NCBI GenBank assembly: GCA_019090615.1
Contig: JAHRVQ010000050.1
Location: 22,480 to 86,479 of the forward strand
DNA length: 64,000 bases
Reading direction: 5' to 3'
From: Pseudomonadales bacterium
GTDB lineage: Bacteria > Pseudomonadota > Gammaproteobacteria > Pseudomonadales > Azotimanducaceae
The number at the start of each line of letters is the position of its first letter. The stretch's first letter is position 1. A program made the position numbers and the translations under genes. Shown piece by piece: positions 43,501-53,022 of the stretch. Below the pieces are notes generated by a model, which was not told where the DNA came from, did no database searches, and saw only the letters and a list, made by a program, of their open reading frames with translations.

Positions 43501-44913
43501 TTGTCAGGCAAACTAGCCGCCCCTGCATGTTTTTCCAACGGTATATCTGTGACAGATTTAGCGCCCGACTGTATAAATAGGCGATTGGGCCAACATGGTC
43601 GGCCACAGCCGAGATTTTTTTACGGTTATATCCTGGCTATTTATTCGTTTCTAATGGGGTTTATAGCCTCCAGTTTTTTCTTGCATACGCGGGGTATATT
43701 TTTCCCTATCTGGATGTCTGAGTTTGCGGTAGATCGAACTCAGATGTCCCTGGTTATTAGTCTAACGCTATTTACATCAAGTTGTATCGCGCCAGTTATT
43801 GGTTATCTGCTCGATAAATTACCTATCAAAGTAATTATTTGTTTCGGCAGTTGTTGGCTAGCCCTGGGGTATGGTTTGCTTCAATGGGTGCATTCATATT
43901 GGCAATTCTTCTTTTTGCTGGTGATTTTTCAGGGCCTGGGCTGGGGTTGCGTTGGCCCACTAACCCAGACTAAGTTGATGGTCAGCTGGTTTCGACGCAA
44001 CAGAGGTATGGCCCTGGGCATTGCAATTATGGGCATATCCGTCGCGGGTATTATAATGCCAACGGTGGTTACCTGGTTGGCAGAAAACCTGGGCTGGCAG
44101 GATACCTATCTGCTTTATGCGGGTTTGTTAATGTTTCTGGTCATACCCATGAGTTTACTGATCGTTAAACAAACCCCTGCGGATATAGGCCAACACCCTG
44201 ATGGCGATTCGCTATCTAACATTGATGCTGAATTTTGCGGCGGGTCTATAGACAATCAGGAGGCTGAAAGCGCTGAAACCAAAAAGCCGACAGTTGAAAA
44301 CTCAACGACTAATGAAGCCTTTTGGCCTATGTATAAGGTCTTTCTATCTTCTCGGGCATTCTGGAGCGTGGTTATTACCTTTGGCCTAATGAATGGTGTT
44401 TATAGCGCTATGATTACACATTTACCCAGCTATCTGACCACTGAATTGAACTTTACTATTTATGATTCATCTTATTTGCTCGGTATATCAGGTGGATTTG
44501 CAATCATTGGTAAAGTTTTATTCGGTTGGTTGATTGATAAGTGGGAAGCGAAGCGAACAGTGCTCATTGGTGTTTGTGCCTATCTCGGTTCCACTCTGGT
44601 TTTTATGGGCGCTGAAAGTTATGCATTGTTAATTGTCGCTGCAGCACTTTTTGGGCTTGGCTTTGGCGGTATGTTGCCGGTGAGATCAGTACTAATTTCT
44701 CGCCTGTTCGGTATTGAAAAGTTTTCTCGAGTGAATGGGCTGTTGTCCTTTTTCCTGGCACCTGCGACTTTTTGGGTGCTAATCACAGGTTATATTGCCG
44801 ATAGTAGCGGCAGCTATTATTATGCCTTTCGTGTTTGGGCCTGTGCGTTTTTATTGGCTGGCCTGGTGACTGTAATGATTCGCCTGCCTAACAGTGCCGA
44901 TGCGATAGACTAA
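43501..44913 (+). CDS. MFS transporter, OFA/monocarboxylate-like
   Basis: About 470 residues with twelve hydrophobic segments split by a polar central loop (about 235-275). The first helix (FFYGYILAIYSFLMGFIASS), WFRRNRGMALGIA and GLGFGGMLPVRSVLIS resemble the oxalate/formate antiporter-like subgroup. It probably imports an acid used by the adjacent catabolic genes. The start is uncertain: only TTG (43501) and GTG (43549) are available before the first helix. It follows the SDR gene by 31 bp. Confidence 0.85.
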   Translation: MSGKLAAPACFSNGISVTDLAPDCINRRLGQHGRPQPRFFYGYILAIYSFLMGFIASSFFLHTRGIFFPIWMSEFAVDRTQMSLVISLTLFTSSCIAPVIGYLLDKLPIKVIICFGSCWLALGYGLLQWVHSYWQFFFLLVIFQGLGWGCVGPLTQTKLMVSWFRRNRGMALGIAIMGISVAGIIMPTVVTWLAENLGWQDTYLLYAGLLMFLVIPMSLLIVKQTPADIGQHPDGDSLSNIDAEFCGGSIDNQEAESAETKKPTVENSTTNEAFWPMYKVFLSSRAFWSVVITFGLMNGVYSAMITHLPSYLTTELNFTIYDSSYLLGISGGFAIIGKVLFGWLIDKWEAKRTVLIGVCAYLGSTLVFMGAESYALLIVAAALFGLGFGGMLPVRSVLISRLFGIEKFSRVNGLLSFFLAPATFWVLITGYIADSSGSYYYAFRVWACAFLLAGLVTVMIRLPNSADAID

Positions 44914-44952
44914 AATCCAGTTAAATTTTTTGGTTGACGCCAGGTTTAATCA

Positions 44953-45999
44953 TCAGCTTGAGCGCATTTCATCTACCAGTTTTTTGATCAGGCTGGAAAC
45001 CTCCAGTGTCCTTGATTGCGCTACTCCCTGGCCGGCCCATAAGGACATAAATTGGGTCATATTTTTTCCAGCGGCATATTTCCTAAGCTCGGCAGTGAGC
45101 GCATTTTGCACAGGGTAATCTGGTATTTTGGTTTCATCAGGCCTTAAACGTTGCATAAATTCGTTGACGATGCCGCGTGCGTATTTGCCTGAAAATACCC
45201 GTGTGAGACGAGTATCGGTATCTTTTGCCGCTAATAAGGCTCGCTTATAAGCGGGATGTATGCCTGCTTCTGGGCAGCTTAGAAAGGCAGTGCCAAGTTG
45301 GCAACCAGCAGCACCCAACATCATAGCGGCTTTGATCCCCTTACCCGACATGATCCCGCCGGCCGCAATAACAGGGATCTCGATTTGTTCATATAAGTGA
45401 GGGATGAGGGCAAATAGACCAATGCCAGATTGTTCTGGGTCACCGATAAATGTGCCGCGATGTCCGCCAGCTTCCGAGCCTTGTGCGCAAATAGCATCGG
45501 CACCAGCCCGTTGCCAGGTTAACGCTTCTGCAAGGTTCGTGGCGGTGCCAATTACCAGGCTGTTTTTGGCCTGGAATTGTTGCACTATCTCAGCGGGTAA
45601 TACACCGAAGGTGAAGCTGACTACCGGTGGTGCTAGCGCTAAGAGCGCTTGAATTTGCTGGTTATTGTCTTCGGCATATTTTTTGACCGGTTTTTGGGTT
45701 GCGCCTAGTTGCTCGAAAAATGGCGACAGACGTGCTGAGGCCTTATCCAGGCTGGATTGGCTGGGTGATGGTTGGTCTAATAAAAACAGATTTACGGCAA
45801 AAGGTCGTTTGGTTAGGTGTTTTATTTTTGCAACCTCGTCCGCCATGGCCTCTGGGGTGAGCAGCGCCCCAGCCAGGGAGCCGAGGGCACCGGCATTGGA
45901 TACCCGCGCGACCAATTCAGCAGTGGTGGCGCCACCGGCCATTGGTGCCTGAATGATTGGATGCGGGAGAGCTAATGAAGGTAATAGGTTATGCGACAT
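44953..45999 (-). CDS. nitronate monooxygenase family protein
   Basis: A 348-residue FMN-dependent TIM-barrel protein of the 2-nitropropane dioxygenase family. N-terminal PIIQAPMAGGATTAELVARVSNAGALG (part), the FMN-phosphate region AQGSEAGGHRGTF and VIAAGGIMSGKGIKAAMMLGAAG (part) fit class I enzymes, which detoxify alkyl nitronates such as propionate 3-nitronate. It is convergent with the MFS gene. Confidence 0.9.
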   Translation of the reverse strand: MSHNLLPSLALPHPIIQAPMAGGATTAELVARVSNAGALGSLAGALLTPEAMADEVAKIKHLTKRPFAVNLFLLDQPSPSQSSLDKASARLSPFFEQLGATQKPVKKYAEDNNQQIQALLALAPPVVSFTFGVLPAEIVQQFQAKNSLVIGTATNLAEALTWQRAGADAICAQGSEAGGHRGTFIGDPEQSGIGLFALIPHLYEQIEIPVIAAGGIMSGKGIKAAMMLGAAGCQLGTAFLSCPEAGIHPAYKRALLAAKDTDTRLTRVFSGKYARGIVNEFMQRLRPDETKIPDYPVQNALTAELRKYAAGKNMTQFMSLWAGQGVAQSRTLEVSSLIKKLVDEMRSS

Positions 46000-46128
46000 T
46001 CTATTTTAGACCAAATTGTTTTAAATCAAGTGGTTAATTGGCGCAGCTGGGTTGTTGGAGTAATAGATATTCGACAGCCCCAGGCGTAGGGGATTAGGTT
46101 GTATGCTCCAGTAGCAGCTATATTCTGA

Positions 46129-46170
46129 CTTTATGATTAGGGCTTTATGATTCGGAGTTTATGGATGTTC
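46129..46170. repeat. 14-bp tandem array, about 3 copies
   Basis: ctttatgattaggg, ctttatgattcgga and a diverged gtttatggatgttc are consecutive in the 275-bp spacer between the nitronate monooxygenase and M48 peptidase genes. Confidence 0.8.
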
Positions 46171-46274
46171 TGGGCGAATCACCAGCGAATCCAGGGAATA
46201 GGTTTGTCAGCTGATTGTGGGCTGTTTGTTTGTAGCGTTTTTCTCGCCTGGTTTATATCGCGAGCGAGGTTGCT

Positions 46275-47111
46275 TTATTTCGACAGGCGCTCAGCTAAAT
46301 CAGTGAGTGTTTTAATACGCTCCGGACTGCTGGGATGGGTGCTCATAAAAGGTATGTTGAGGGTGCGTTTTCTTGCGCCTAGAAAGGTGTGTAGCTGGGC
46401 TGCACCGTGGGCATCATATTTTGCTTCAATAGCCCAGATTACCCCCAGATAATCTGCGCTTCTTTCAGCGTCACGACTATATTTTGCAGTGATGCCATCA
46501 AGCAGTGTGCTGGCTGCAATATTAACAAGTGGATCTGCGATGATTACACCGCCCACAGTTTTGAGTATATTCAAAGGTATAGAGCGTTTTGACCGAGCGT
46601 CAAGGTGTTCAAGTTTTAGATGGGCGATTTCGTGGCCTAGCAGAGCTGCCCACATAGCCTGGTCTGATTCGATAAGGTCTAACATCGCAAAATTAATCAG
46701 TATAGTGGGTCTGCCTTTGTGCAGGCCCGCAGAAGCGTTGGGTACGTCTCCCCGGGTGAGATAGAGGTCTGTTTTGAGTTCCGCATGGCGCTGAATGTTA
46801 CGATGGACGCGCGCTATATCCTTGAGGCGCTGGGTGTTAATCCAGCGTAGCAGGGCGCCATTGCTGCTTCTTAATACAATTTCTTCGCCATTATAAGCGC
46901 CAAGTTTGCCGATATCCCATGCGTCGGGGTAAAGATCAGGTTTGGCGTCGTGGTAGTCGCTCCAGATATTATCCGCTGGGTCTGAAGGGTCATCGGCCGA
47001 GATTTCCCATCTGCCAAGTTCGCTGGCAAGTGTGCATGGTTGGAACAATAACGATCCGAGACAGCAAATTAAATAAATCCATCGCATTACAGGAGGTACA
47101 GATATCAACAT
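46275..47111 (-). CDS. M48 family metallopeptidase, exported
   Basis: A 278-residue zinc protease with a signal peptide (IYLICCLGSLLFQPCTLA). The HEXXH motif HEIAH is at 160-164 and the third zinc ligand is probably Glu216 (DAERSADYLG), followed by the usual FLGARKRTLNIPFMSTHPSSPERIKTL-type end (HPSSPERI). Domain order fits BepA/LoiP-like periplasmic quality-control proteases, without the BepA TPR region. The start could be the ATG at codon 9. Confidence 0.87.
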   Translation of the reverse strand: MLISVPPVMRWIYLICCLGSLLFQPCTLASELGRWEISADDPSDPADNIWSDYHDAKPDLYPDAWDIGKLGAYNGEEIVLRSSNGALLRWINTQRLKDIARVHRNIQRHAELKTDLYLTRGDVPNASAGLHKGRPTILINFAMLDLIESDQAMWAALLGHEIAHLKLEHLDARSKRSIPLNILKTVGGVIIADPLVNIAASTLLDGITAKYSRDAERSADYLGVIWAIEAKYDAHGAAQLHTFLGARKRTLNIPFMSTHPSSPERIKTLTDLAERLSK

Positions 47112-47172
47112 AGACCAAGAATTGCATGAACCTGCAACAACTGCAATCTCAATGGATCAAATTGATAGAGGA

Positions 47173-48588
47173 TTAATTCGCGGCAAGCAGGTGGCAGCCG
47201 TGTATTGCTGCAATGCTGCCTACTTCAAATTGCTGCTCAACTTGATTATCTTGAAGGGCAAACGTTTGTCTTAATTGCATCTGCTCCTCAACAGGAACAC
47301 CGTCTGCCAGTTTCGGTCGGAATCGATATAGTTGTACAATTCGGCGCATTAGTTGATTTATAGAAGAAGGCGCATTGGTATCAACAACTTTTATGTTGGT
47401 TGCTCGACCTTCTGCAGTCACTGCAAAATTCATGTCTACAACATATTTTGAGTAGTCGTGATTTTTCGCCAGGTCTTTGATTTCCGCTGCGCATAGCTGG
47501 AGCGGTGCACCTACTATTTGCACGTTTGTTCTGTTTTGCGTTTCTTCCGAATTCTGGGTGTAGATTGTAGTGACATTATTCTTTTCGGGGCGGTAGGCCT
47601 TTATCATTCGATCGATACGGCTGATGCCTAAGATACTTGGTTTGCCATAGGTGCTGCTATTAATATCGCCACCATAATGCCAGGCTTCCTTATAGAGTAA
47701 TGCGGGTTGTTGTTCGCCTCTGTGCATGAGGCTCATATCCGCTGCATCAATATAAGCCTGGCTTTTTTCTGTATTATCAAAGTCTGCATCATTACTGACT
47801 AATTTAGCTCTTTGTGCCATGTAATCATCGGCGCAACACTGGCCTTTTAAATAGTGGATATTTGCCAGGCCTGAAAGAGATTGCTGGAGGGTTGCAGTAG
47901 GCAGGTGATTCCTCTCAATGATATTAATTGCGCGTTTGTAGGCTTTGGCGGAATCGGTATATTGGGCGCTAGTCTGAAACCATTTTGCTAGTACTAACAG
48001 GGATGGCACTGTCTCAGCTGAATCTTCTCCATAGTTGAATCGATAATTTTCGTAGCGAAACCGTTGCAGGGTATTAGCAGCCTTGAGGTCTTGCCGGCGA
48101 ATTTGAACAATTGACATCCAGTTTAACAGTGCGTCCTGTTCAATGCTCTTGACACCATCGAGCCTATGAACAATATGTTGTGCCTGCTGAAAGTTATCCA
48201 AAGCGGCATCGAGGTTGCCAATTTTATAATAGCATATACCCAACTTTGCCAGCGAATCGACAATGGCTTCGCTAAATGGGCCTTGAATTTCCTGCATTGT
48301 TTTTATGCTTTTTTTGAATGGTTTTGTTGCCTTGCGGTACTCGTCATTCTCAAAATACAGGGTGCCCATATTATAATAGTGAATTGATAGCTCTCCGCTA
48401 TCAGGGCTATCCAGTTTCTGTACAAGATTCAGAAGTGTAATCTGTTTCTCGATGGCCTGTTTATAGTCACCCTCTGATCGATGTTGCAATATCTCGTGTT
48501 GGAAACTGACTATGTCATTGGCTTGAGCCTGGTGAGTACATAATCCAGCGACAAGTATGAGATAAGCCGTAAAAATCCTGATCTTCAT
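47173..48588 (-). CDS. TPR protein with TonB-like C-terminal domain
   Basis: A 471-residue exported protein: signal peptide (IFTAYLILVAGLCTHQAQA), TPR repeats from about 30 to 285 (SIHYYNMGTLYFENDEYRKA and similar), and a C-terminal TonB-C-like domain (about 385-455; VDMNFAVTAEGRATNIKV, YRFRPKLADGVPVEEQ). It lacks the TonB membrane helix and Pro-rich spacer, so it is not a standard energy transducer; the module may bind peptidoglycan or outer-membrane partners. Function is unknown. Confidence 0.82.
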   Translation of the reverse strand: MKIRIFTAYLILVAGLCTHQAQANDIVSFQHEILQHRSEGDYKQAIEKQITLLNLVQKLDSPDSGELSIHYYNMGTLYFENDEYRKATKPFKKSIKTMQEIQGPFSEAIVDSLAKLGICYYKIGNLDAALDNFQQAQHIVHRLDGVKSIEQDALLNWMSIVQIRRQDLKAANTLQRFRYENYRFNYGEDSAETVPSLLVLAKWFQTSAQYTDSAKAYKRAINIIERNHLPTATLQQSLSGLANIHYLKGQCCADDYMAQRAKLVSNDADFDNTEKSQAYIDAADMSLMHRGEQQPALLYKEAWHYGGDINSSTYGKPSILGISRIDRMIKAYRPEKNNVTTIYTQNSEETQNRTNVQIVGAPLQLCAAEIKDLAKNHDYSKYVVDMNFAVTAEGRATNIKVVDTNAPSSINQLMRRIVQLYRFRPKLADGVPVEEQMQLRQTFALQDNQVEQQFEVGSIAAIHGCHLLAAN

Positions 48589-49132
48589 GGTACATCCCAG
48601 CTTCGGTATAAGTGCTTCATTTATAAATCTAGCGTAGGATTGGGATGATGCTAGCTATCTCCAGTGTATTTCCATAATGATTCCGCTCGGTGTCGAAAAA
48701 GACACCGTTGATAGTTGTTCATAATAGTAATATGCAATTAAAAAAGAATAATCTATGTCAGTTAAAAATAAGTCAGCAGTTTATTTTCGTCGGCAATAAT
48801 AGACTGTTCCAGGGTTCAGATAGCTACTAATGTATGTGGGTAGCGGATATAGGGAAAGTGCTGGCCTTATTTTTCAGTTGAGTTGTGACGAAGCTGGCCG
48901 CTACGTGAAAAACAGGTTTTTTTGGGTTAGATGATTTATGACTATTGAAATAGAACTAGCGCAATATTTAGTCTATTGCCTGGAGTAGCTGTTATATTAG
49001 CTGCAGTAATTATGTGGACCAACATTTGATGTCTTATAGATGTTATATGTAGGTATTGACGGGGGTGCCTGAATAATTTTTATAACTCGTGTTGTTGAGA
49101 CATTGAAAAGGTGTTGGTAGTTTTTGGTTATA
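48589..49132. other. 540-bp intergenic region
   Basis: It lies between two leftward genes. A 7-bp hairpin (CGGTGTC 48688-48694, GACACCG 48701-48707, loop GAAAAA) is the only clear structure. It is AT-rich and holds no supported gene; the promoter of the TPR/TonB gene should be here. Confidence 0.6.
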
Positions 49133-49498
49133 CTAAGTATTGTCGTTAGGTGCGGTTGATGTGTCATTATGTTTGAATAAGTAAAGTAATATTTGGCTGA
49201 GGATAATGTTGCCGTCGGCCCGATAATTTCCTGCCATAAACGCTTCCATGCCATCAATTGAGCCTTCTAATAAACCCCAGCAAGTTGCGTGATCAGAGAT
49301 ATCAAGCATTATCGTTCTATTGTTATGTAGTCCAGCTGCAAAATTGAACCGGTCGCCGCTGATCTTAAGGTAAAAAGATGCTTCAGCTTTAAACCTGAAT
49401 TGAAATATTGTTAGTGGGCGTTGGAGAAAGCCTGGATTGAACTGTTTTTTGTACGCCAGGTTTTTGTTTTGCAGTATGTCAGATAGATGCTTTTGCAT
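49133..49498 (-). CDS. SCP2-like sterol/lipid-binding domain protein
   Basis: A 121-residue single-domain protein. The SCP2 pattern is recognisable: FRFKAEASFYLKISGDRFNF, then strand, and the C-terminal GSIDGMEAFMAGNYRADGNI, matching the family's 'AFMSGKLKIDGD' helix-strand. Such domains bind lipids or acyl-CoAs; no partner domain is fused. The frame is open to an ATG at 49555, but the ATG at 49498 gives a more typical start. Divergent from sohB. Confidence 0.72.
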   Translation of the reverse strand: MQKHLSDILQNKNLAYKKQFNPGFLQRPLTIFQFRFKAEASFYLKISGDRFNFAAGLHNNRTIMLDISDHATCWGLLEGSIDGMEAFMAGNYRADGNIILSQILLYLFKHNDTSTAPNDNT

Positions 49499-49620
49499 TG
49501 GGTTTTTATTGTAATTACCTGTGGTTAAACGGCTTCTGGCTGAAATAGAGTGCATAGGGTAAATACCGACATCTTAGCCAATTGTGTTAGGATGTGCGCC
49601 ATTATTTCACCCATGGGATC

Positions 49621-50676
49621 GTGAATTTGGAATTTTTAGCAGAATATGGCCTGTTTCTGGCAAAGTCTCTAACGCTGGTTGTCGCACTATTGTTGGTGGT
49701 TGTGGTTATTGCAGGTTTAGGGCAGCGAACGCGTAGAAGTGACCGAGGTCATATTGAAGTATTTAATGTAAATGATGATATCGATAATATCACCCGTAGT
49801 CTAAAACAGGCAGTTATGAACCCTGAGGCGCTAAAACTTGAATCCAAGGATGAGAAAAAGCGCGATAAAGACCAGGCCAAAAATCAAAAGAAGGATGCCA
49901 GGGCCGGGGATTCAGAACGTAAGCAGCGGGTTTATGTTATCGATTTTGTAGGTGATGTGCAGGCTAGTGCAGTATCGCAATTAAGAGAGGAAGTAACCGC
50001 TGTACTTTCAATTGCAGAGCTGCAGGATGAAGTAATTGTGCGTTTAGAGAGTCCTGGTGGCATGGTGCATAGCTATGGGCTTGCCGCATCTCAGTTGAGT
50101 CGAATTGTTAATAAAAAAATACAACTCACTGTGGCTGTAGACAAGGTTGCCGCTAGTGGTGGCTATATGATGGCTTGCGTTGCCGATGATATAATTGCAG
50201 CCCCCTTTGCATTGTTGGGGTCAATTGGCGTAGTGGCGCAGATACCCAATTTTCATCGACTATTAAAAAAGAACGATGTAGATGTTGAGATTCTTACTGC
50301 CGGCAAATATAAGCGTACGCTTACAATGTTTGGCGAAAATACTGCACAGGGCCGGGAAAAGTTTGTCGATGAATTAGAAGACGTACACACGCTATTTAAA
50401 GACTTCGTGACCGATAATCGGCCTGGCCTTGATGCTGAGACTGTTGCCACAGGAGAAGCCTGGTACGGCATCCGGGCGCTTGAAAATAAGTTGGTCGATG
50501 AGCTAAAAACTAGCGATGAATATATTTTTGATAAGTGTAAGAGTTCAGACGTTTATCAAATTAAATATAATGAAGATCAGACTCGAATGGATAAGGTGCT
50601 CGATAGATTTAGTGCGTTAATCGTACGACTAAGTAACCGCGAAGAATTACGCCATCAAGGGCCATATACCTTTTAA
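49621..50676 (+). CDS. sohB: SohB-type S49 inner-membrane protease
   Basis: A 351-residue serine protease that aligns from start to end with E. coli SohB: N-terminal membrane segment (AEYGLFLAKSLTLVVALLLV), a charged coiled linker rich in Lys/Asp, and the protease domain with LESPGGMVHSYGLAASQL, catalytic Ser in DKVAASGGYMMACVAD and Lys in TAGKYKRTLT. The GTG at 49621 gives the N-terminus expected from SohB; an upstream GTG at 49594 would add nine residues. Function is membrane protein or signal peptide turnover by family knowledge. Confidence 0.9.
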   Translation: MNLEFLAEYGLFLAKSLTLVVALLLVVVVIAGLGQRTRRSDRGHIEVFNVNDDIDNITRSLKQAVMNPEALKLESKDEKKRDKDQAKNQKKDARAGDSERKQRVYVIDFVGDVQASAVSQLREEVTAVLSIAELQDEVIVRLESPGGMVHSYGLAASQLSRIVNKKIQLTVAVDKVAASGGYMMACVADDIIAAPFALLGSIGVVAQIPNFHRLLKKNDVDVEILTAGKYKRTLTMFGENTAQGREKFVDELEDVHTLFKDFVTDNRPGLDAETVATGEAWYGIRALENKLVDELKTSDEYIFDKCKSSDVYQIKYNEDQTRMDKVLDRFSALIVRLSNREELRHQGPYTF

Positions 50677-50750
50677 GTCGCTGTTGATCTATCCGTCACG
50701 GTGCCCGTGCATTTTAAATTTGTTTGTTGATGAAACTAATAGGCTAAATT

Positions 50751-51746
50751 ATGACCACATTTAGAGCGTTTTGGGTTGAAAAAACGGAATCAGAGGTTTC
50801 TCACCAAATAGTCGAAAGATCCATTGATGATTTGCCTGAGGGTGAAGTCCTGATTCGAGTCGCTTTTTCGTCAGTTAATTATAAAGATGCTATGTCAGCA
50901 ACGGGTCTTCCGGGGGTGACTAAACACTATCCACATACACCTGGGATCGATGCGGCGGGTACCGTGGTGAACTCAACCAGTTCGGATGTTAGTGCCGGCG
51001 ATGAAGTTATTTGCGTGGGTTTTGATTTGGGGATGAATACGCCGGGTGGCTATGGCGAATATATCAGGGTGCCAGCGAAGTGGGTGACTAAAAAACCTGC
51101 GGGTTTAAGTTTACGCGACAGCATGGTCATTGGCACAGCCGGATTAACAGCTGCACTTTGTGTGGATAAATTGCAACGTATGGGTGCTGCTCCCGCAGAT
51201 GGGCCGGTACTGGTCACGGGTGCCACAGGGGGTGTTGGGTCGATAGCTGTTTGCCTGTTAGCGACGCTTGGCTATGAAACAATTGCCCTGTCGGGTAAAA
51301 ATGATCAGGCTGCGCTGTTAAAGTCTTTGGGGGCTGATTTAGTGATCCCAAGAGTGGCGCTGGCTGAGTCTGATAAAAGGCCCATGCTAGCACCAGAATA
51401 CGCGCATGCTATAGACTGCGTGGGTGGGGAAATATTGACTAACGTTATTAAACGCCTTTCTCCACAGGGTAGTGTTGCTATTTGTGGACTGGTCGCGTCG
51501 CCAGTATTTAGTGCAACCGTGTTGCCATTTATCCTGCGTGGGGTCAATGTTCTGGGTATAGACTCGGTTGAAATTCCGATCAGTCTCAAAAGTCAGATAT
51601 GGCAACGTTTAGCAGATCAATGGCAGCTCACAAAACTGCCCTTATTAACCAGTGAAATTCAACTTGATGGACTAAGTGCAGCATTTGAAGATATATTGGC
51701 CGGCCGAGTTAGTGGCAGGATTCTGGTGCGGCATGATCCGGCTTAA
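50751..51746 (+). CDS. acuI: YhdH/AcuI-type acrylyl-CoA reductase
   Basis: A 331-residue zinc-independent medium-chain dehydrogenase. RVAFSSVNYKDAMSATGLPGV, TPGIDAAGTVV and VTGATGGVGSIAVCLLATLGY (part) match the YhdH/AcuI group, which reduces toxic acryloyl-CoA to propionyl-CoA with NADPH; this matters in 3-hydroxypropionate and DMSP metabolism of marine bacteria. Gene name is by family; no DMSP genes are in the window. It follows sohB by 75 bp. Confidence 0.88.
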   Translation: MTTFRAFWVEKTESEVSHQIVERSIDDLPEGEVLIRVAFSSVNYKDAMSATGLPGVTKHYPHTPGIDAAGTVVNSTSSDVSAGDEVICVGFDLGMNTPGGYGEYIRVPAKWVTKKPAGLSLRDSMVIGTAGLTAALCVDKLQRMGAAPADGPVLVTGATGGVGSIAVCLLATLGYETIALSGKNDQAALLKSLGADLVIPRVALAESDKRPMLAPEYAHAIDCVGGEILTNVIKRLSPQGSVAICGLVASPVFSATVLPFILRGVNVLGIDSVEIPISLKSQIWQRLADQWQLTKLPLLTSEIQLDGLSAAFEDILAGRVSGRILVRHDPA

Positions 51747-51791
51747 TTAGTGATTGCTTAAGTAGCGAATGCGTTAACAGAGGACTAATCG

Positions 51792-52961
51792 CTAGTCGCG
51801 GCGTAGTTTATCTGAAGCTGCTATAGGTGTGGGATAAGTAAAAACCACGATATAAGAAGATAATAAAAAAGTAATTATTGCTGTCGCCTGGATGACATGG
51901 GAAACGTTGTCACCAATGAGTTGCCTGCTGGCAGCAATAAAGGCTACCAACAAAGAAAATTCACTAATTTGACCTAAACGAAAGCCAACTTCCCAGCTTT
52001 TAGAGGGGGTTTGGCTGATTTTACCTAATAATAGCCGATAGACTACCGGCTTCATTAGTAGTACAGCAGCAGTAAAAACTAACGCAGGTACTAGAATCTC
52101 TCCTAGTATGGCGAGGTTAAACCCAGCGCCGAGGGAAAAGAAAAACAACACCAGGAAAAAATCCCGCAAAGGTTTCAGGTGATTGGCGATATAGAGAGAA
52201 ATAGGGCTGGTTGCAACAGAGACACCGGCAATAAAAGCACCAATTTCATGGGATAGGCCAATAAAACTGGCCAATTCCGAAAAACCCAGGCACCAACCGA
52301 TTGCCAGTAGAAATATATATTCATGAAAAGCGTCAAATTTTGCCAGTAACTTTAACAGGATAAACTTAACAAATAGCCAGGCAGAAAGTATCAGCAGGGG
52401 CAGCGCGATAACTGTTTGCACTATGACGGTGACGCCGCCTGCACTAAATAAACCGCCGGTTAATATTAGTAGCGATATGATGGCTATTATATCCTGAATA
52501 AGTAGCAGGCTAATGACTAGCTCACCTGTTCTTCGATGGTGCAAAACGGTTGTAGGGAGTAGTTTTATGCCAATAATCGTGCTTGAAAACATCAATGCTA
52601 TGCCCAATACAACACATTCAGTAAGGGTGTATTGGAAAGCATAACCGAGGCCAAAACCCAGGCCAAAAAACACCGCCGAGCTTAATAAGCCTACAAACAG
52701 CGCATCTTTAAGCATGTTGCCCAGTTTGGCTGGTTGCATATCCAGCCCGAGCAGAAACAGCAGAAAAATAATGCCAATATTAGCGATGCTGTTGATGAGC
52801 GTGGGGTCGGATATCAACGAAGTAGCAGAGGGGCCTAGCAGTACACCAATGGCAATATAAGCCAGGATTAATGGCTGGCGGGTTAGTAACGCAATTGTTG
52901 CGAGTACTGCCGCTGAAGTAAATATCAGAAAAAAAGAAAAAAGTATTGGGTCACCATCCAT
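51792..52961 (-). CDS. cation:proton antiporter, CPA2 family
   Basis: A 389-residue membrane protein with about 12 hydrophobic segments, related to the transporter domain of KefB/KefC and YbaL. LAYIAIGVLLGP, FLLGLDMQPAKLG and the SHEIGAFIAGVSVATSP helix carry the expected polar residues. It lacks the C-terminal TrkA-N nucleotide-binding domain, so it would not be gated like Kef. It follows the DUF934 gene, separated by a hairpin. Confidence 0.87.
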   Translation of the reverse strand: MDGDPILFSFFLIFTSAAVLATIALLTRQPLILAYIAIGVLLGPSATSLISDPTLINSIANIGIIFLLFLLGLDMQPAKLGNMLKDALFVGLLSSAVFFGLGFGLGYAFQYTLTECVVLGIALMFSSTIIGIKLLPTTVLHHRRTGELVISLLLIQDIIAIISLLILTGGLFSAGGVTVIVQTVIALPLLILSAWLFVKFILLKLLAKFDAFHEYIFLLAIGWCLGFSELASFIGLSHEIGAFIAGVSVATSPISLYIANHLKPLRDFFLVLFFFSLGAGFNLAILGEILVPALVFTAAVLLMKPVVYRLLLGKISQTPSKSWEVGFRLGQISEFSLLVAFIAASRQLIGDNVSHVIQATAIITFLLSSYIVVFTYPTPIAASDKLRRD

Positions 52962-52982
52962 TAAAGGATACTAAGCCAATAA

Positions 52983-53007
52983 TGCTTCAAACCAAAGGTT
53001 TGAAGCA
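52983..53007 (-). terminator. hairpin between DUF934 and antiporter genes
   Basis: TGCTTCAAACC (52983-52993) and GGTTTGAAGCA (52997-53007) form a perfect 11-bp stem with a 3-nt AAA loop. It begins 15 bp after the DUF934 stop on the minus strand. The following bases are only modestly T-rich (ATTATT), so termination would be partial. Confidence 0.55.
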
Positions 53008-53022
53008 AAATAATTGATTTAT

